Positions 8,264 to 16,794 of a DNA stretch of 64,000 nt are shown in pieces. The notes below the pieces were generated by a model. That model did not search any database, was not told the origin of the DNA, and saw only the letters and a program-made list of their open reading frames with translations. The DNA is from Paenibacillus curdlanolyticus YK9 (GTDB lineage: Bacteria > Bacillota > Bacilli > Paenibacillales > Paenibacillaceae). How positions within the stretch are numbered: position 1 is the stretch's first letter; each line of letters begins with the position of its first letter. The stretch lies in assembly GCF_000179615.1 (NCBI RefSeq), contig NZ_AEDD01000003.1, positions 432,176-496,175 of the forward strand. The letters run 5' to 3'. The translations under genes were made by a program, and so were the position numbers.

Positions 8264-8926
8264 TTAAAAATAGCCGAATGGATTATCATCATCCCGGCGC
8301 GGCTTATTGCCGACGGCGTCGGATTGGCGCTGCTCATCGCGTTGCTCCGTTCCTGCCGATGCCTCTCGCTCTCGCTCTCGCTCTTGCTCATGTCCATGCT
8401 CTTGCTCATGGTGCAGAGGGGACGCTGTCTTCGACAAGTCAGCAGGCGCCGCCTTCGGCTTGCCGAGCTCCAGCCCGCAATCGGTGCAGTATCGCGCTGC
8501 CAGATCGTTCTCCGTATCGCAGTCCGGGCAAATCACGCGAATCTCGCCCATCGTCATCTCAGGCTTCGGCTCTTGCTCCGTAAAGCGCGTTCCGCAGTCC
8601 GGGCAGAACTTCACGTTCACTGGAACGACCTTGCCGCAGCCGCAGCTCTTCTCCAGCTTCACGCCTTGAATCTTATCCTCAATCGCGTCAACCTCCTGCT
8701 GCAACGTCCGCAATTGCTCGCAGCAGGAAGTTACGCGTTCCTCCGTCTCCGCCGTCTCGCCATGCATATAGGCGTGGAACATCGCCTCGCCCATCTCCGT
8801 ATACAGCTTCGACATTTCCTTCTCGCGCGACGATTTCTGGCTGTTCAATCGGGTAATCTCAAGCGTCTGCTGCGCTTTCCGCGCCGCATCGGATGCCCCT
8901 TGCTTCACTCGTTCAAAAATAGACAT
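8264..8926 (-). CDS. Zinc-ribbon protein with N-terminal coiled coil
   Basis: This 220-residue cytosolic protein has unknown function. Residues 1-90 are a charged, helical, coiled-coil-like region (KAQQTLEITRLNSQKSSREK and similar). Two zinc ribbons follow: CGCGKV...KFCPDCG at about 98-115, and CPDCDTENDLAARYCTDCG at about 133-153. The tail is low-complexity His/Glu/Arg-rich (HEQEHGHEQEREREREA). The ATG at 8926 follows GGGGGGA closely, so the 32 extra in-frame residues upstream are not used. It resembles the zinc-ribbon proteins scattered through Bacillales; no partner is evident from its neighbours. Confidence 0.8.
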   Translation of the reverse strand: MSIFERVKQGASDAARKAQQTLEITRLNSQKSSREKEMSKLYTEMGEAMFHAYMHGETAETEERVTSCCEQLRTLQQEVDAIEDKIQGVKLEKSCGCGKVVPVNVKFCPDCGTRFTEQEPKPEMTMGEIRVICPDCDTENDLAARYCTDCGLELGKPKAAPADLSKTASPLHHEQEHGHEQEREREREASAGTEQRDEQRQSDAVGNKPRRDDDNPFGYF

Positions 8927-9003
8927 GCAGATCCCCCCAAAGTTCGTGCAATGTAAGTTGGTTCTCATTAACCGCACGAAGCGGCACTTAATCAGCATTC
9001 GAC

Positions 9004-9038
9004 AAAAAAAGCCTGCAAGCAATCACGCCTGCAGGCTT
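9004..9038 (-). terminator. Intrinsic terminator of the ABC-F gene
   Basis: AGCCTGCA and TGCAGGCT form an 8-bp stem around a 12-base loop, followed on the minus strand by TTTTTT. It lies 30 bases past the ABC-F stop. Confidence 0.9.
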
Positions 9039-9068
9039 GGAGTTACGATTCAAAGCTTCGCAAACGTC

Positions 9069-10691
9069 TTACTCCGCCGGATACATCCGCTCGCGCATCG
9101 CTTTTACTTCCGCATTTTCCAGATACTCGTCATACGACATCATCCGATCGATCAAGCCGTTCGGCGTAATCTCGAAGATCCGGTTCGCAACGGTTTGAAC
9201 GAACTGATGGTCATGCGAGGTGAACAGCATCGTGCCATCAAAGTCGATCATGCCATTATTGAGCGCCGTAATCGATTCGAGGTCCAAGTGGTTCGTCGGT
9301 TCGTCCATGACAAGCACGTTCGAGCCGGACAGCATCATTTTGGACAGCATGCAGCGTACCTTCTCGCCACCGGACAATACGCTTGCTTTCTTCATCGACT
9401 CGTCGCCTGCAAACAGCATGCGGCCGAGGAATCCGCGGATGAACGTTTCGTCCTGATCTTTGGAATATTGGCGGAGCCAGTCAACCAGCGTCAAATCCAC
9501 GCCATCGAAGTAAGCCGAGTTGTCCTTAGGGAAGTAAGCCTGAGTCGTTGTAATGCCCCATTGGAACGTGCCGGCATCCGGCTCGAGCTCGCCCATAATG
9601 AGCTGGTACAGAACGGTTTTCGCCAAACCGTTAGGACCAACGAGCGCGATTTTGTCGCCTTTGTTCACGGTGAACGTCAGGTTGTCGATAATTTTCTCGC
9701 CGTCAATCGTCTTCGTCAGGCCTTCAACAAGCAGCAATTGCTTGCCCGCTTCACGCTCCGGCTTGAAGTTAATGAACGGATACTTGCGGTTCGACGGACG
9801 GATGTCGTCGAGCGAGATTTTATCGAGCATTTTCTTACGGGAAGTCGCCTGCTTCGACTTCGATTTATTCGCACTGAAGCGCTGAATGAACGCTTGCAGC
9901 TCTTTAATTTTATCTTCTTTTTTCTTGTTCTGGTCGCGCTGCAGCGCGAGCGCCAGCTGGCTGGACTCATACCAGAAGTCGTAGTTGCCGACGTACATTT
10001 GGATTTTGCCAAAGTCGATGTCCGCGATATGCGTACAAACCGTATTCAGGAAGTGACGGTCATGGCTGACTACGATAACGGTGCCTTCGAATTTAGCCAG
10101 GAAGTTCTCGAGCCAATGGATCGATTCCATGTCCAAGTGGTTGGTAGGCTCGTCAAGCAGCAGGATGTTAGGCGTACCGAACAAAGCCTGCGCAAGCAAA
10201 ACGCGTACCTTCTCGTTGCCGCCGAGCTCCTTCATTTGCTTATCGTGGAACTCTGTGAAAATGCCGAGGCCGTTGAGCATCTCTGCCGCTTCGGACTCCG
10301 CTTCCCAGCCGTTCATCTCTGCGAATTCGGCTTCGAGCTCGCCTGCGCGCATACCGTCCTCGTCCGTGAATTCAGCTTTCGCATATAGCGCGTCCTTCTC
10401 TTGCATCACGTCATACAGGCGTTTGTGGCCCATAATTACGGTCTGCAAGACCGAGAACTCATCGTATTCGTAATGGTTCTGCTTCAGAACCGCATAACGC
10501 TCGCCTGGCGTAATGTGCACTTCGCCTGTGTTAGGCTCGATCTCGCCGGACAAGATTTTGAGGAAAGTCGACTTGCCTGCGCCGTTAGCGCCGATCAAGC
10601 CATAGCAGTTGCCTGGCGTAAACTTAATATTAACATCCTCGAATAGCGGGCGCTTGCCGTAGCGAAGCGAGACGCCTGTCGTACTAATCAT
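9069..10691 (-). CDS. ykpA: ABC-F family ribosome-associated ATPase (YkpA type)
   Basis: This soluble twin-ATPase of the ABC-F class acts on ribosomes and has no membrane domain. Its 540 residues match the YkpA length, and the N-terminus with FEDVNIKFTPGNCYGLIGAN is close to Bacillus YkpA. ATPase 1 has Walker A GANGAGKST and signature LGGNEKV. The charged linker is at about 240-300 (KKKEDKIKELQAFIQRFSAN). ATPase 2 has GPNGLAKT (a variant Walker A, Leu-Ala for Ala-Gly) and LSGGEKV, and both have DEPTNHLD. It is monocistronic with its own terminator. A role in antibiotic resistance is possible for ABC-F proteins, but YkpA is generally a housekeeping member. Confidence 0.92.
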   Translation of the reverse strand: MISTTGVSLRYGKRPLFEDVNIKFTPGNCYGLIGANGAGKSTFLKILSGEIEPNTGEVHITPGERYAVLKQNHYEYDEFSVLQTVIMGHKRLYDVMQEKDALYAKAEFTDEDGMRAGELEAEFAEMNGWEAESEAAEMLNGLGIFTEFHDKQMKELGGNEKVRVLLAQALFGTPNILLLDEPTNHLDMESIHWLENFLAKFEGTVIVVSHDRHFLNTVCTHIADIDFGKIQMYVGNYDFWYESSQLALALQRDQNKKKEDKIKELQAFIQRFSANKSKSKQATSRKKMLDKISLDDIRPSNRKYPFINFKPEREAGKQLLLVEGLTKTIDGEKIIDNLTFTVNKGDKIALVGPNGLAKTVLYQLIMGELEPDAGTFQWGITTTQAYFPKDNSAYFDGVDLTLVDWLRQYSKDQDETFIRGFLGRMLFAGDESMKKASVLSGGEKVRCMLSKMMLSGSNVLVMDEPTNHLDLESITALNNGMIDFDGTMLFTSHDHQFVQTVANRIFEITPNGLIDRMMSYDEYLENAEVKAMRERMYPAE

Positions 10692-10765
10692 TGAATGGAT
10701 CCCGTCCTCTCAAACATGTTCATCGCATCATTATATCATAAATGCCCGCTTCCGTCATAAGGTGT

Positions 10766-10827
10766 GAAAAAACGGGATCGGTTTCCAGAGATCGGCGATT
10801 CATCGCCTCTTGGAAACCCATCCCGTT
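10766..10827 (-). terminator. Long intrinsic terminator of the Gfo/Idh gene
   Basis: On the minus strand AACGGGAT-GGGTTTCCA pairs with TGGAAACC-GATCCCGTT, followed by TTTT. The stem has one asymmetry. Confidence 0.88.
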
Positions 10828-10843
10828 ATGCACAATGCTCAGC

Positions 10844-11923
10844 CTAGTTCCAGTTCAGCTTCACTTGATTGCCCGTCTCGGACGACTCATAGATCGCATC
10901 GAGTATCCGGTTGTTCGTATAACCCGAAATGGCGGAAGAGATCGGCGTCGTGCCGTCTTGAATGGATTGGATAAAATGGCGAGCGAGCAGCTCGCGCTCA
11001 TTCGCGTCGTCGAGCGGCTTGATTTCCGTCGTCACGACCTCATTGTCAACATGCGTAATGAACTTCGCTGTATTGCCAACGTACGAAATGCCTGCTTCCG
11101 ATCCCATTAGATGAATGTATGGCTCGTCGGACATCTCAGCCGCATGCGCTGCCCAACTGACATCAAGCGCCAGCGTAGCGCCGTTGTCCAGCTTAATGAG
11201 TGCCGTAGCGAGATCCTCGACATCGTAAGTGCCTTCCCAGTTCGGCGTTCCCCAGTTGCCCGTGCCGCGCTTATGCGGACCGAACTCGGCATAGGTCGTG
11301 CCGAATACGGTCACCGGACGAGGACCGCTCATAAAGTGGAGCGCCAAATCGAGCATATGAACGCCGATATCGATCAGCGGACCGCCGCCTGCCAGCTCTT
11401 TGCGCGTAAACCATGAACCCCAGCCTGGAATGCCTTTTTTGCGAATCCAGCCGCTCTTCACGTTATAGATCCGTCCGAGCTTGCCCTCGTCGATGATAGC
11501 CTTCACCGCACGCGCTAGGCCAGAGAAGCGCATTTGCTGGGCGATGATCAATGTTTTGCCTGTACGCTCTTGAACGTCGACGATTTCTTTTGCTTTCGCG
11601 GAATCGATAGCCATCGGCTTCTCAAGAATGACATGCTTGCCGGCTTCCAGAGCTGCAATCGCAAGCGGCGCATGGAATTGGTTCGGCACCGCGATCACGA
11701 CCGCATCCAATTTCGGATCAGCGAGCAGCGCCTCCGGCGAAGAATGCGTAACTGGAATGTCATATTCTGCTGCGCGCTGCTCAGCGAGCGGCAGGTACGT
11801 ATCGGTTACAGCTTTCAGCTCCGCTACGTCCGCGAGTTTATTTAAGGTTTCCATATGAATCGCACCAATGGCGCCAGCGCCGATTACGCCAAAACGAATG
11901 CGGGCAGTCGATGAGTTAGTCAT
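10844..11923 (-). CDS. Gfo/Idh/MocA family NAD(P)-dependent oxidoreductase
   Basis: This 359-residue cytosolic dehydrogenase is of the glucose-fructose oxidoreductase/inositol dehydrogenase type. The N-terminal Rossmann fold is VIGAGAIGAIHMETL, with the EKPMA motif at about 97-101 carrying the family lysine. The C-terminal sheet domain holds GGGPLIDIGVHMLDLALHF. GGAGG precedes the ATG by about ten bases. It is a single-gene unit with its own promoter and terminator. The substrate, probably a sugar or cyclitol, is not readable. Confidence 0.9.
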   Translation of the reverse strand: MTNSSTARIRFGVIGAGAIGAIHMETLNKLADVAELKAVTDTYLPLAEQRAAEYDIPVTHSSPEALLADPKLDAVVIAVPNQFHAPLAIAALEAGKHVILEKPMAIDSAKAKEIVDVQERTGKTLIIAQQMRFSGLARAVKAIIDEGKLGRIYNVKSGWIRKKGIPGWGSWFTRKELAGGGPLIDIGVHMLDLALHFMSGPRPVTVFGTTYAEFGPHKRGTGNWGTPNWEGTYDVEDLATALIKLDNGATLALDVSWAAHAAEMSDEPYIHLMGSEAGISYVGNTAKFITHVDNEVVTTEIKPLDDANERELLARHFIQSIQDGTTPISSAISGYTNNRILDAIYESSETGNQVKLNWN

Positions 11924-11987
11924 GGTTGATTTCCTCCGATTTTAGTGCCGGCTCCCCCTAGGGAAACGCCAGGCAAGATATAGTTTT

Positions 11988-11993
11988 ATTATA
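11988..11993 (-). promoter_or_regulatory. -10 element of the Gfo/Idh promoter
   Basis: Perfect TATAAT on the minus strand about 65 bases upstream of the start codon; the -35 is weak. The stretch 11994-12158 shows no other convincing signal. Confidence 0.45.
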
Positions 11994-12158
11994 ACGCTTC
12001 CATTCTCCGATAACGATGCGCCGGATTGGCATAGTATTGTCCGAATTTGCTTTCTAGCGTCATTTTATTTTCCAGCTTTTACCGGCCGCTGGCTTTAGTT
12101 GCCCGACGTTGCAGAAGGACAAGCAGCTCATCGTTGCAGCAGTTGGCTGAAAATACAG

Positions 12159-12299
12159 CAGATGGACATGGGGCTGATCGTTGCAATAACTAGCGAAGAA
12201 ACTCCTCAGATGGACATGTGGATCAATACAGCAACTTGCGAAGAAACTCCTCAGATGGACGCGGGGCTGATCAATGCAGCAACTAGCGAACAAACGCTG
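12159..12299. repeat. Three-unit degenerate tandem repeat, 45-48 bp
   Basis: Three head-to-tail units begin CAGATGGAC at 12159, 12207 and 12252, with lengths 48, 45 and 48. Each holds GATCAAT/GATCGTT, GCAACTAGCGAA and ACTCCT/ACGCTG. Unit lengths are multiples of three, so both strands stay open across it, but neither reading looks like a protein with a start signal. Confidence 0.75.
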
Positions 12300-12378
12300 C
12301 TGACCATTCGCTTCGTCGCTTAAGATCAGGTAAACTAGGGATATCATGCACGTGACAAGAAACGGAGGAATCCTTGCA

Positions 12379-13548
12379 ATGAAGCTACTCTCAATCGAAC
12401 CTACACCGAGCCCGAATTCCATGAAGCTGAATGTCGACGAAATGCTTCCCCGCGGACTGCGACATACTTATACGCCAGATCGCGCATCGGAAGCGCCTGA
12501 GCCGCTGCGCGACCTGCTTGCGATTGAAGGCGTGCGGAGCGTATTCCGCACGGCGGATTTTATCGCGCTGGACCGCAAGCCTAATGCGGACTGGCAAGCG
12601 ATTCTAGCAGAAGCGCGCCGGCTGCTGTCGGCGGGCGACCCTGCGGGAGCAGGCGCTGCTGCGGAAGGCGCTTCGCCTTCCGCAGACGGCTTCGGCGAAG
12701 CGCATGTGCTCGTCCAGCTGTATCGGGGCATCCCGATGCAGGTACGGGTTCGCATCGGCGAACGCGAGGTGCGCGCGGCTATGACGCAGCGTTTCACCGA
12801 TGCGGTGCAAGCAGCCGCTGGCGCCACGATGATACGCGAGCGAAAGCTTGAGGAATTCGGCATCCGGTACGGAGAGCCAGAGGAAATTGCTGCCGAGATC
12901 GTGAAGGAGCTGGAAGCCGCGTATCCGGAGGAGCGGCTGGCTGCGCTGATTGAGGCGTCGGTCGCGCAAGGTCCCGATGCACCTTCCGACCTGCCGATCC
13001 GGCCTGCTCCGCTCTCGCCTGCAGAAGTGCTGGCGCAATTCGAAACGGCTGCGGATTGGCAGCACCGTTATGCCGCATTCGACCGACTTGCTACTGCAAC
13101 GCCGGAGGCGCTGCCGCTGCTGGAGCGCGCATTGAAGGACGATAATGCCTCCATTCGCCGTCTCGCCGTCGTCTATCTCGGCGATCTGCGCAGCGCTGAA
13201 GCGATGCCTCTACTGTTCACTGCGCTGCGGGACAAGTCCGTCAGCGTTCGCCGGACGGCGGGCGATACGCTCTCTGACATCGGCGATGCGGCCGCGATCG
13301 AACCGATGATCGAATCGCTGCGCGACAGCAACAAGCTCGTTCGCTGGCGGGCGGCGCGCTTCCTCTACGAGGCAGGCGACGAGCGCGCGCTGGAATCGCT
13401 GCGCGAGGCGATGTCGGACGCCGAATTCGAGATCTCGCTGCAAGCGAGCATGGCGGTCGAGCGGATCGAGCGCGGCGAGGAAGCCGCTGGCTCGGTCTGG
13501 CAGCAGATGACGCAGCGGAACCGCGGCGCGGGAAATGAATCGGAGTAA
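12379..13548 (+). CDS. cvfC: CvfC/YpgR-like protein: Nfu N-terminal domain plus HEAT repeats
   Basis: The 389-residue cytosolic protein matches the family of Staphylococcus conserved virulence factor C and Bacillus YpgR. The N-terminal Nfu/NifU-N domain starts MKLLSIEPTPSPNSMKL and spans about 1-85. The middle region is specific to the family. The C-terminal HEAT/PBS-lyase repeats (about 225-375) are visible as three ALKDDNASIRRLAVVYLGDL-type units. GGAGG lies nine bases before the ATG at 12379. A strong terminator follows. Biochemical function is unsettled; the Nfu domain hints at iron-sulfur handling. Confidence 0.85.
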   Translation: MKLLSIEPTPSPNSMKLNVDEMLPRGLRHTYTPDRASEAPEPLRDLLAIEGVRSVFRTADFIALDRKPNADWQAILAEARRLLSAGDPAGAGAAAEGASPSADGFGEAHVLVQLYRGIPMQVRVRIGEREVRAAMTQRFTDAVQAAAGATMIRERKLEEFGIRYGEPEEIAAEIVKELEAAYPEERLAALIEASVAQGPDAPSDLPIRPAPLSPAEVLAQFETAADWQHRYAAFDRLATATPEALPLLERALKDDNASIRRLAVVYLGDLRSAEAMPLLFTALRDKSVSVRRTAGDTLSDIGDAAAIEPMIESLRDSNKLVRWRAARFLYEAGDERALESLREAMSDAEFEISLQASMAVERIERGEEAAGSVWQQMTQRNRGAGNESE

Positions 13549-13572
13549 GCAGGTTTGCTTACGCATAAAAAT

Positions 13573-13620
13573 AGCGCACGGACAAGCGATTCTCTCGCTT
13601 GCCGTGCGCTTGTTTGATTT
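13573..13620 (+). terminator. Intrinsic terminator of the cvfC-like gene
   Basis: AGCGCACGG-CAAGCGA pairs with TCGCTTG-CCGTGCGCT, with one bulge, and is followed by TGTTTGATTT. Confidence 0.88.
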
Positions 13621-13677
13621 GCGCTCACGCTGATGCTGGAGCGAAGCCGCGTGCCTTGCGTGCGCGCTGGTTCCACC

Positions 13678-13983
13678 GATCCGCCAATAGGGCACGTTTC
13701 TATTCCCTATTGCGCGCAGAGCGCCGCCGATCCGCCAATAGGGCACATCTCTATTCCCTATTGCGCGCAGAGCGCTGCCGATCCGCCAATAGGGCACATT
13801 TCTATTCCCTATTGCGCGCAGAGCGCTGCCGATCCGCCAATAGGGCACATTTCTATTCCCTATTGCGCGCAGAGCACCACCGATCCGCCAATAGGGCACA
13901 TCTCTATTCCCTATTGCGCGCAGAGCGCTGCCGATCCGCCAATAGGGCACATTTCTATTCCCTATTGCGCGCAGAGCGCTGCA
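13678..13983. repeat. Six-unit 51-bp tandem repeat with an inverted repeat in each unit
   Basis: Six near-identical 51-bp units begin GATCCGCCAATAGGGCAC at 13678, 13729, 13780, 13831, 13882 and 13933. Each contains CAATAGGG and CCCTATTG separated by 12 bases, a perfect 8-bp hairpin. The array fills the space between the cvfC terminator and the stop codon of the convergent transglutaminase gene, ending 3 bases from it. Unit length is a multiple of three, so several frames are open, but no start or Shine-Dalgarno site supports translation. Confidence 0.9.
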
Positions 13984-13986
13984 CCT

Positions 13987-15165
13987 TCACGTCGCTGAAG
14001 GAATGAGCTCAATGTGCAGCAGCACCGACCCCTCCGTTCGATAAGGAACGCTTCGAACGGAATAACCGTCTCGGATTCCCGCATCGGCGATAGCCGCGCG
14101 GATATCATTCGACCACGACTCGCCGTTCGTATAACGGACGGTCAACTCCAACAGCCCCCGAGCGGCGGTATCCGCCAGCTTGCTCGTGAGGGACGCCAGC
14201 GAATCCGCTGTCCGCTCCGGTCGCAGCCAGTCCAGTCCGATCGCCGCTTCCAGCTTCGCCAAGCTAGCAGCCGTGCTGGCGCTAGCAGCTTTTTGATCCG
14301 CTACTATCGCGCTAGCGTAACTAACCTCCGCCTTCGGATACGGCTTCGTCCAATGATGATCGGCTCGCATTTGATCATCCGTCAGCAAATAATACCGATA
14401 CCTCGTCTCGCTGCCTATAGACTTCGCCAACACTTGATCCTTGACCGATTTCGTGTCTGGCGCCGCGTCATCCCACGTGGCATCGAGATGATACCAGTTG
14501 CCCCCGAGCTTCACCACATTCCAAGCATGATCACCGGATTGTACCGTTCCTTCGGCGATTCGATCCTCGAAACCCGCCTTCACCAGCATGCGATGCATAA
14601 GCAGCGCATACCCTTGGCATACGGCCTTCCCGCTCGACAAAGCCTCATAAGCGGTATAGCGTTGAAGCGACGTATCGTATGCAACAAGATCAACCACCCA
14701 ATCATGAATTGCTTTGACCCTCTCATGATCGCTCATCCCCGCATGCACAATCGTTCGCAAAGCCACGTCCGTTATGCGATCAACCTGCGCCGTTTGTGCC
14801 GCCGTTTCGCGATAGCGAACGATGAGTTCCAGATCTGCCCGGCTTGCGCGAGATCGGATCGTATAGTAATAGGAGTCCATGACGTAAGCCGTGTAATCAT
14901 CAGCGGCGATAGCCTGCTTGATCGCTTCCTTAATTGCAGCTTCCGAGAAGCCTGCTCCGTTCAAACGAAATGAAAAACGTTCGGTGCGCGCCTGCAGCTG
15001 CTCATGAATCCCCACGATTAAAGCCTGATTATCGCGAATGACCACAGACTCCGCCGCCTCCCCCTGCAGCATCTCCGGCTTTAGCATGTAACTAGCCGCC
15101 AAGCCGCCTCCGAGCAGACTCATTGCGACGACCAACCGTACCACGCGAACGCTGCGCACCGACAT
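13987..15165 (-). CDS. Membrane-anchored transglutaminase-like (papain-fold) protein
   Basis: The 392-residue protein has an N-terminal hydrophobic signal/anchor (about 8-26) and an extracellular transglutaminase-like domain at about 150-255. The triad is visible: Cys in GKAVCQGYALL, His in SGDHAWNVV, Asp in YHLDATWDD. This is the usual bacterial family of likely proteases or amidases with cell-surface substrates, not a proven cross-linker. GAGGGAG lies just before the ATG. The 3' end adjoins the 51-bp repeat array directly. Function is unknown beyond the fold. Confidence 0.85.
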   Translation of the reverse strand: MSVRSVRVVRLVVAMSLLGGGLAASYMLKPEMLQGEAAESVVIRDNQALIVGIHEQLQARTERFSFRLNGAGFSEAAIKEAIKQAIAADDYTAYVMDSYYYTIRSRASRADLELIVRYRETAAQTAQVDRITDVALRTIVHAGMSDHERVKAIHDWVVDLVAYDTSLQRYTAYEALSSGKAVCQGYALLMHRMLVKAGFEDRIAEGTVQSGDHAWNVVKLGGNWYHLDATWDDAAPDTKSVKDQVLAKSIGSETRYRYYLLTDDQMRADHHWTKPYPKAEVSYASAIVADQKAASASTAASLAKLEAAIGLDWLRPERTADSLASLTSKLADTAARGLLELTVRYTNGESWSNDIRAAIADAGIRDGYSVRSVPYRTEGSVLLHIELIPSAT

Positions 15166-15249
15166 TCACTCCCTCATTGCCGAATTTGTCCTTGTAAGCA
15201 CATTATAACCGAACCCTCGATTCGAGAACCACATTATGCCAAATGGACA

Positions 15250-15284
15250 TAAAAAGACGATTAAGCACACCGTGCCTAATCGTC
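15250..15284 (-). terminator. Intrinsic terminator of the M20/monooxygenase operon
   Basis: GACGATTA(A/G)GCAC pairs across a short loop with its complement, and the minus strand continues TTTTTATG. It lies just past the monooxygenase remnant, whose reading frame may once have been the last gene of the operon. Confidence 0.85.
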
Positions 15285-15298
15285 CATGCTTCGAATTC

Positions 15299-15466
15299 TT
15301 ACGCTATCCTGCTACCATCACTTGCCGTATAGGCATAGGCTAATTCCCTGCTTGGCCACTGCTTGCTCTTCACTTCTCGCCGAAGGATCGGAGCGACGTC
15401 CAAAGCAAAGCGCTCCATCTGCTCCCGCTGCTCGTTGATCGCGTGCTGGAATGCGTCCGCGCTTAC
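15299..15466 (-). pseudogene. Probable C-terminal remnant of a luciferase-like flavin oxidoreductase
   Basis: Directly after the M20 gene, an open frame without its own start reads ADAFQHAINEQREQMERFAL, continues DVAPILRREV, and stops at 15299-15301. This helix resembles the C-terminal end of LLM-class flavin-dependent monooxygenases. The frame closes upstream inside the M20 coding region, and no Shine-Dalgarno or start is present. Only about 54 codons remain, which fits a decayed gene between the operon and its terminator. Assignment rests on short similarity judged by eye. Confidence 0.4.
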
Positions 15467-16794
15467 TTATATACGGCAGCTTCGGCCTGCACCGCTAATC
15501 GCACAAACAGCCTTGCGCCTTGCACAAGTATCGATTCATCCAAGTCGAATCGCGGACGATGCAGCCCTTCTATAAGGCCTCGCGAGGGATTGGCACAGCC
15601 AATCAGCACGAAGGCGCCCGGAACGCGGTCCAAATACCAACCGAAATCCTCTCCCGCTAGACTAGGCTGTTCGAGCAGCCGCATATTCGCTTCTCCGAAA
15701 ACAGCCCCGCCTTCGCGCACAGCATCCTGCACGGCGGCTGCGTCATTCGCGACAGCGATCCCTTCGCGCAGCGCAAGCTCATACGTGCCCCCATAAGCGA
15801 GTGCCACTGCTTGCGCATGCCGCTCAAGCCCGCTTATGATCACGGCCACAGTCGCTTTGTCGAAAGCGCGGAACGTTCCCTTAATCACGCTTCGCTCCGC
15901 GATGGCATTAATAGCGGTTCCCGCTTCAAGCGTGCCGAATGCCAATACCGCCGATTCCGTCGGATTGACACCATGCGCCATCATGCCGTTCACGGCTGCT
16001 ATGTAGCTTGCCGCCATCTGAATCGCGTCCACTGCCAGGTGGGGCGTGCTGTGATGGCCGTTCGTCCCATGAAACGTAACATGAAAATGGCTAGAGGCAG
16101 CCATCGCATAATGGGCGTGAACGCCCGCCGTGCCTGCTTCAAGCTCCGGCCAGACATGGAGCGCGTAACAGCGATCAACGCCTTTCAGGATGCCTGCATC
16201 GATCATATCGCGCCCGCCGGAGAGCAGCCTGCCATCGAGCGGACTCGGCAGCGCGCCTTCCTCAGCAGGCTGGAAAACAAAACGGATCTCGCCTGCAAAC
16301 GCTGTGCGGTTCGCCGCCAGCGTCTTCGCCGCTCCGAGCAGCATGGCCGTATGCGCATCATGCCCGCAGGCATGCATCACCCCTTCGATGCTGGAACGAT
16401 ATTCCGTTTCGTTCAGCTCCGTAATCGGCAAAGCATCCATATCCGCGCGCAAAATAATAGTTGGCCCCTCGCCGCATTCGCCGCGCAGCGAGCCAACCAC
16501 GCCTTTGCCAAAATGGGGACCGACGCCTTGCTCGACCTCGATTCCCCATTCTTGAAGCAGGCGAATGACAATGCTCGCGGTGCGATCGATGTTATAGAGC
16601 AGCTCGGGATGTCGATGCAAATCGCGGCGGATGGCAACCAATTCGTCGTGCAGTGTACCGACGTAATCGAGCATCGCAGCCAGCGCATGATCGCCGCCCG
16701 AGCGAAGCCGCGCTTCCGGCGCGGCCACATCCTCCTGCCGCGAAGCGTTGGCGTTATCCGTTAACGAAGCTTCCCTCTGCCCCGCCCTATTCAT
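15463..16794 (-). CDS. M20 family metallopeptidase / N-acyl amino-acid deacylase
   Basis: This zinc-dependent amidohydrolase of the YxeP/YtnL/HipO type has 443 residues. It shows the M20 signatures HACGHDAHT (metal site), FQPAEEG with the catalytic Glu, and AGEDFGWYL. The dimerisation domain is at about 220-330. The first 40 residues are a poorly conserved extension, so a later start is possible. The ATG overlaps the stop of the upstream monooxygenase gene by four bases, giving tight translational coupling. In Bacillus, M20 deacylases paired with NtaA-type monooxygenases act in salvage of N-acetylated thioethers such as S-(2-succino)cysteine. The same role is plausible here but inferred from context. 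Confidence 0.88.
   Translation of the reverse strand: MNRAGQREASLTDNANASRQEDVAAPEARLRSGGDHALAAMLDYVGTLHDELVAIRRDLHRHPELLYNIDRTASIVIRLLQEWGIEVEQGVGPHFGKGVVGSLRGECGEGPTIILRADMDALPITELNETEYRSSIEGVMHACGHDAHTAMLLGAAKTLAANRTAFAGEIRFVFQPAEEGALPSPLDGRLLSGGRDMIDAGILKGVDRCYALHVWPELEAGTAGVHAHYAMAASSHFHVTFHGTNGHHSTPHLAVDAIQMAASYIAAVNGMMAHGVNPTESAVLAFGTLEAGTAINAIAERSVIKGTFRAFDKATVAVIISGLERHAQAVALAYGGTYELALREGIAVANDAAAVQDAVREGGAVFGEANMRLLEQPSLAGEDFGWYLDRVPGAFVLIGCANPSRGLIEGLHRPRFDLDESILVQGARLFVRLAVQAEAAVYK

Noticed and set aside
8925..10388. A 487-codon open frame on the plus strand
   Set aside because: It lies exactly opposite the well-supported ABC-F gene, has no Shine-Dalgarno sequence and a composition typical of antisense frames of GC-biased genes.
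12060..12422. Open frames through the 45-48 bp repeats
   Set aside because: Same cause as above, and one frame crosses into the start of the cvfC-like gene on the opposite strand.
13678..13983. CRISPR array
   Set aside because: The 51-bp units are contiguous with no variable spacers, and no cas genes are present.
13599..14006. Repetitive open frames through the 51-bp array on both strands
   Set aside because: They arise because the repeat length is a multiple of three. There is no ribosome binding site, and the peptides are pure repeat translation.
14014..14973. A 319-codon open frame on the plus strand
   Set aside because: It is antisense to the transglutaminase-like gene and has no start signal.
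15811..16764. A 317-codon open frame on the plus strand
   Set aside because: It is antisense to the M20 peptidase gene, whose motifs are clear; no family resemblance.
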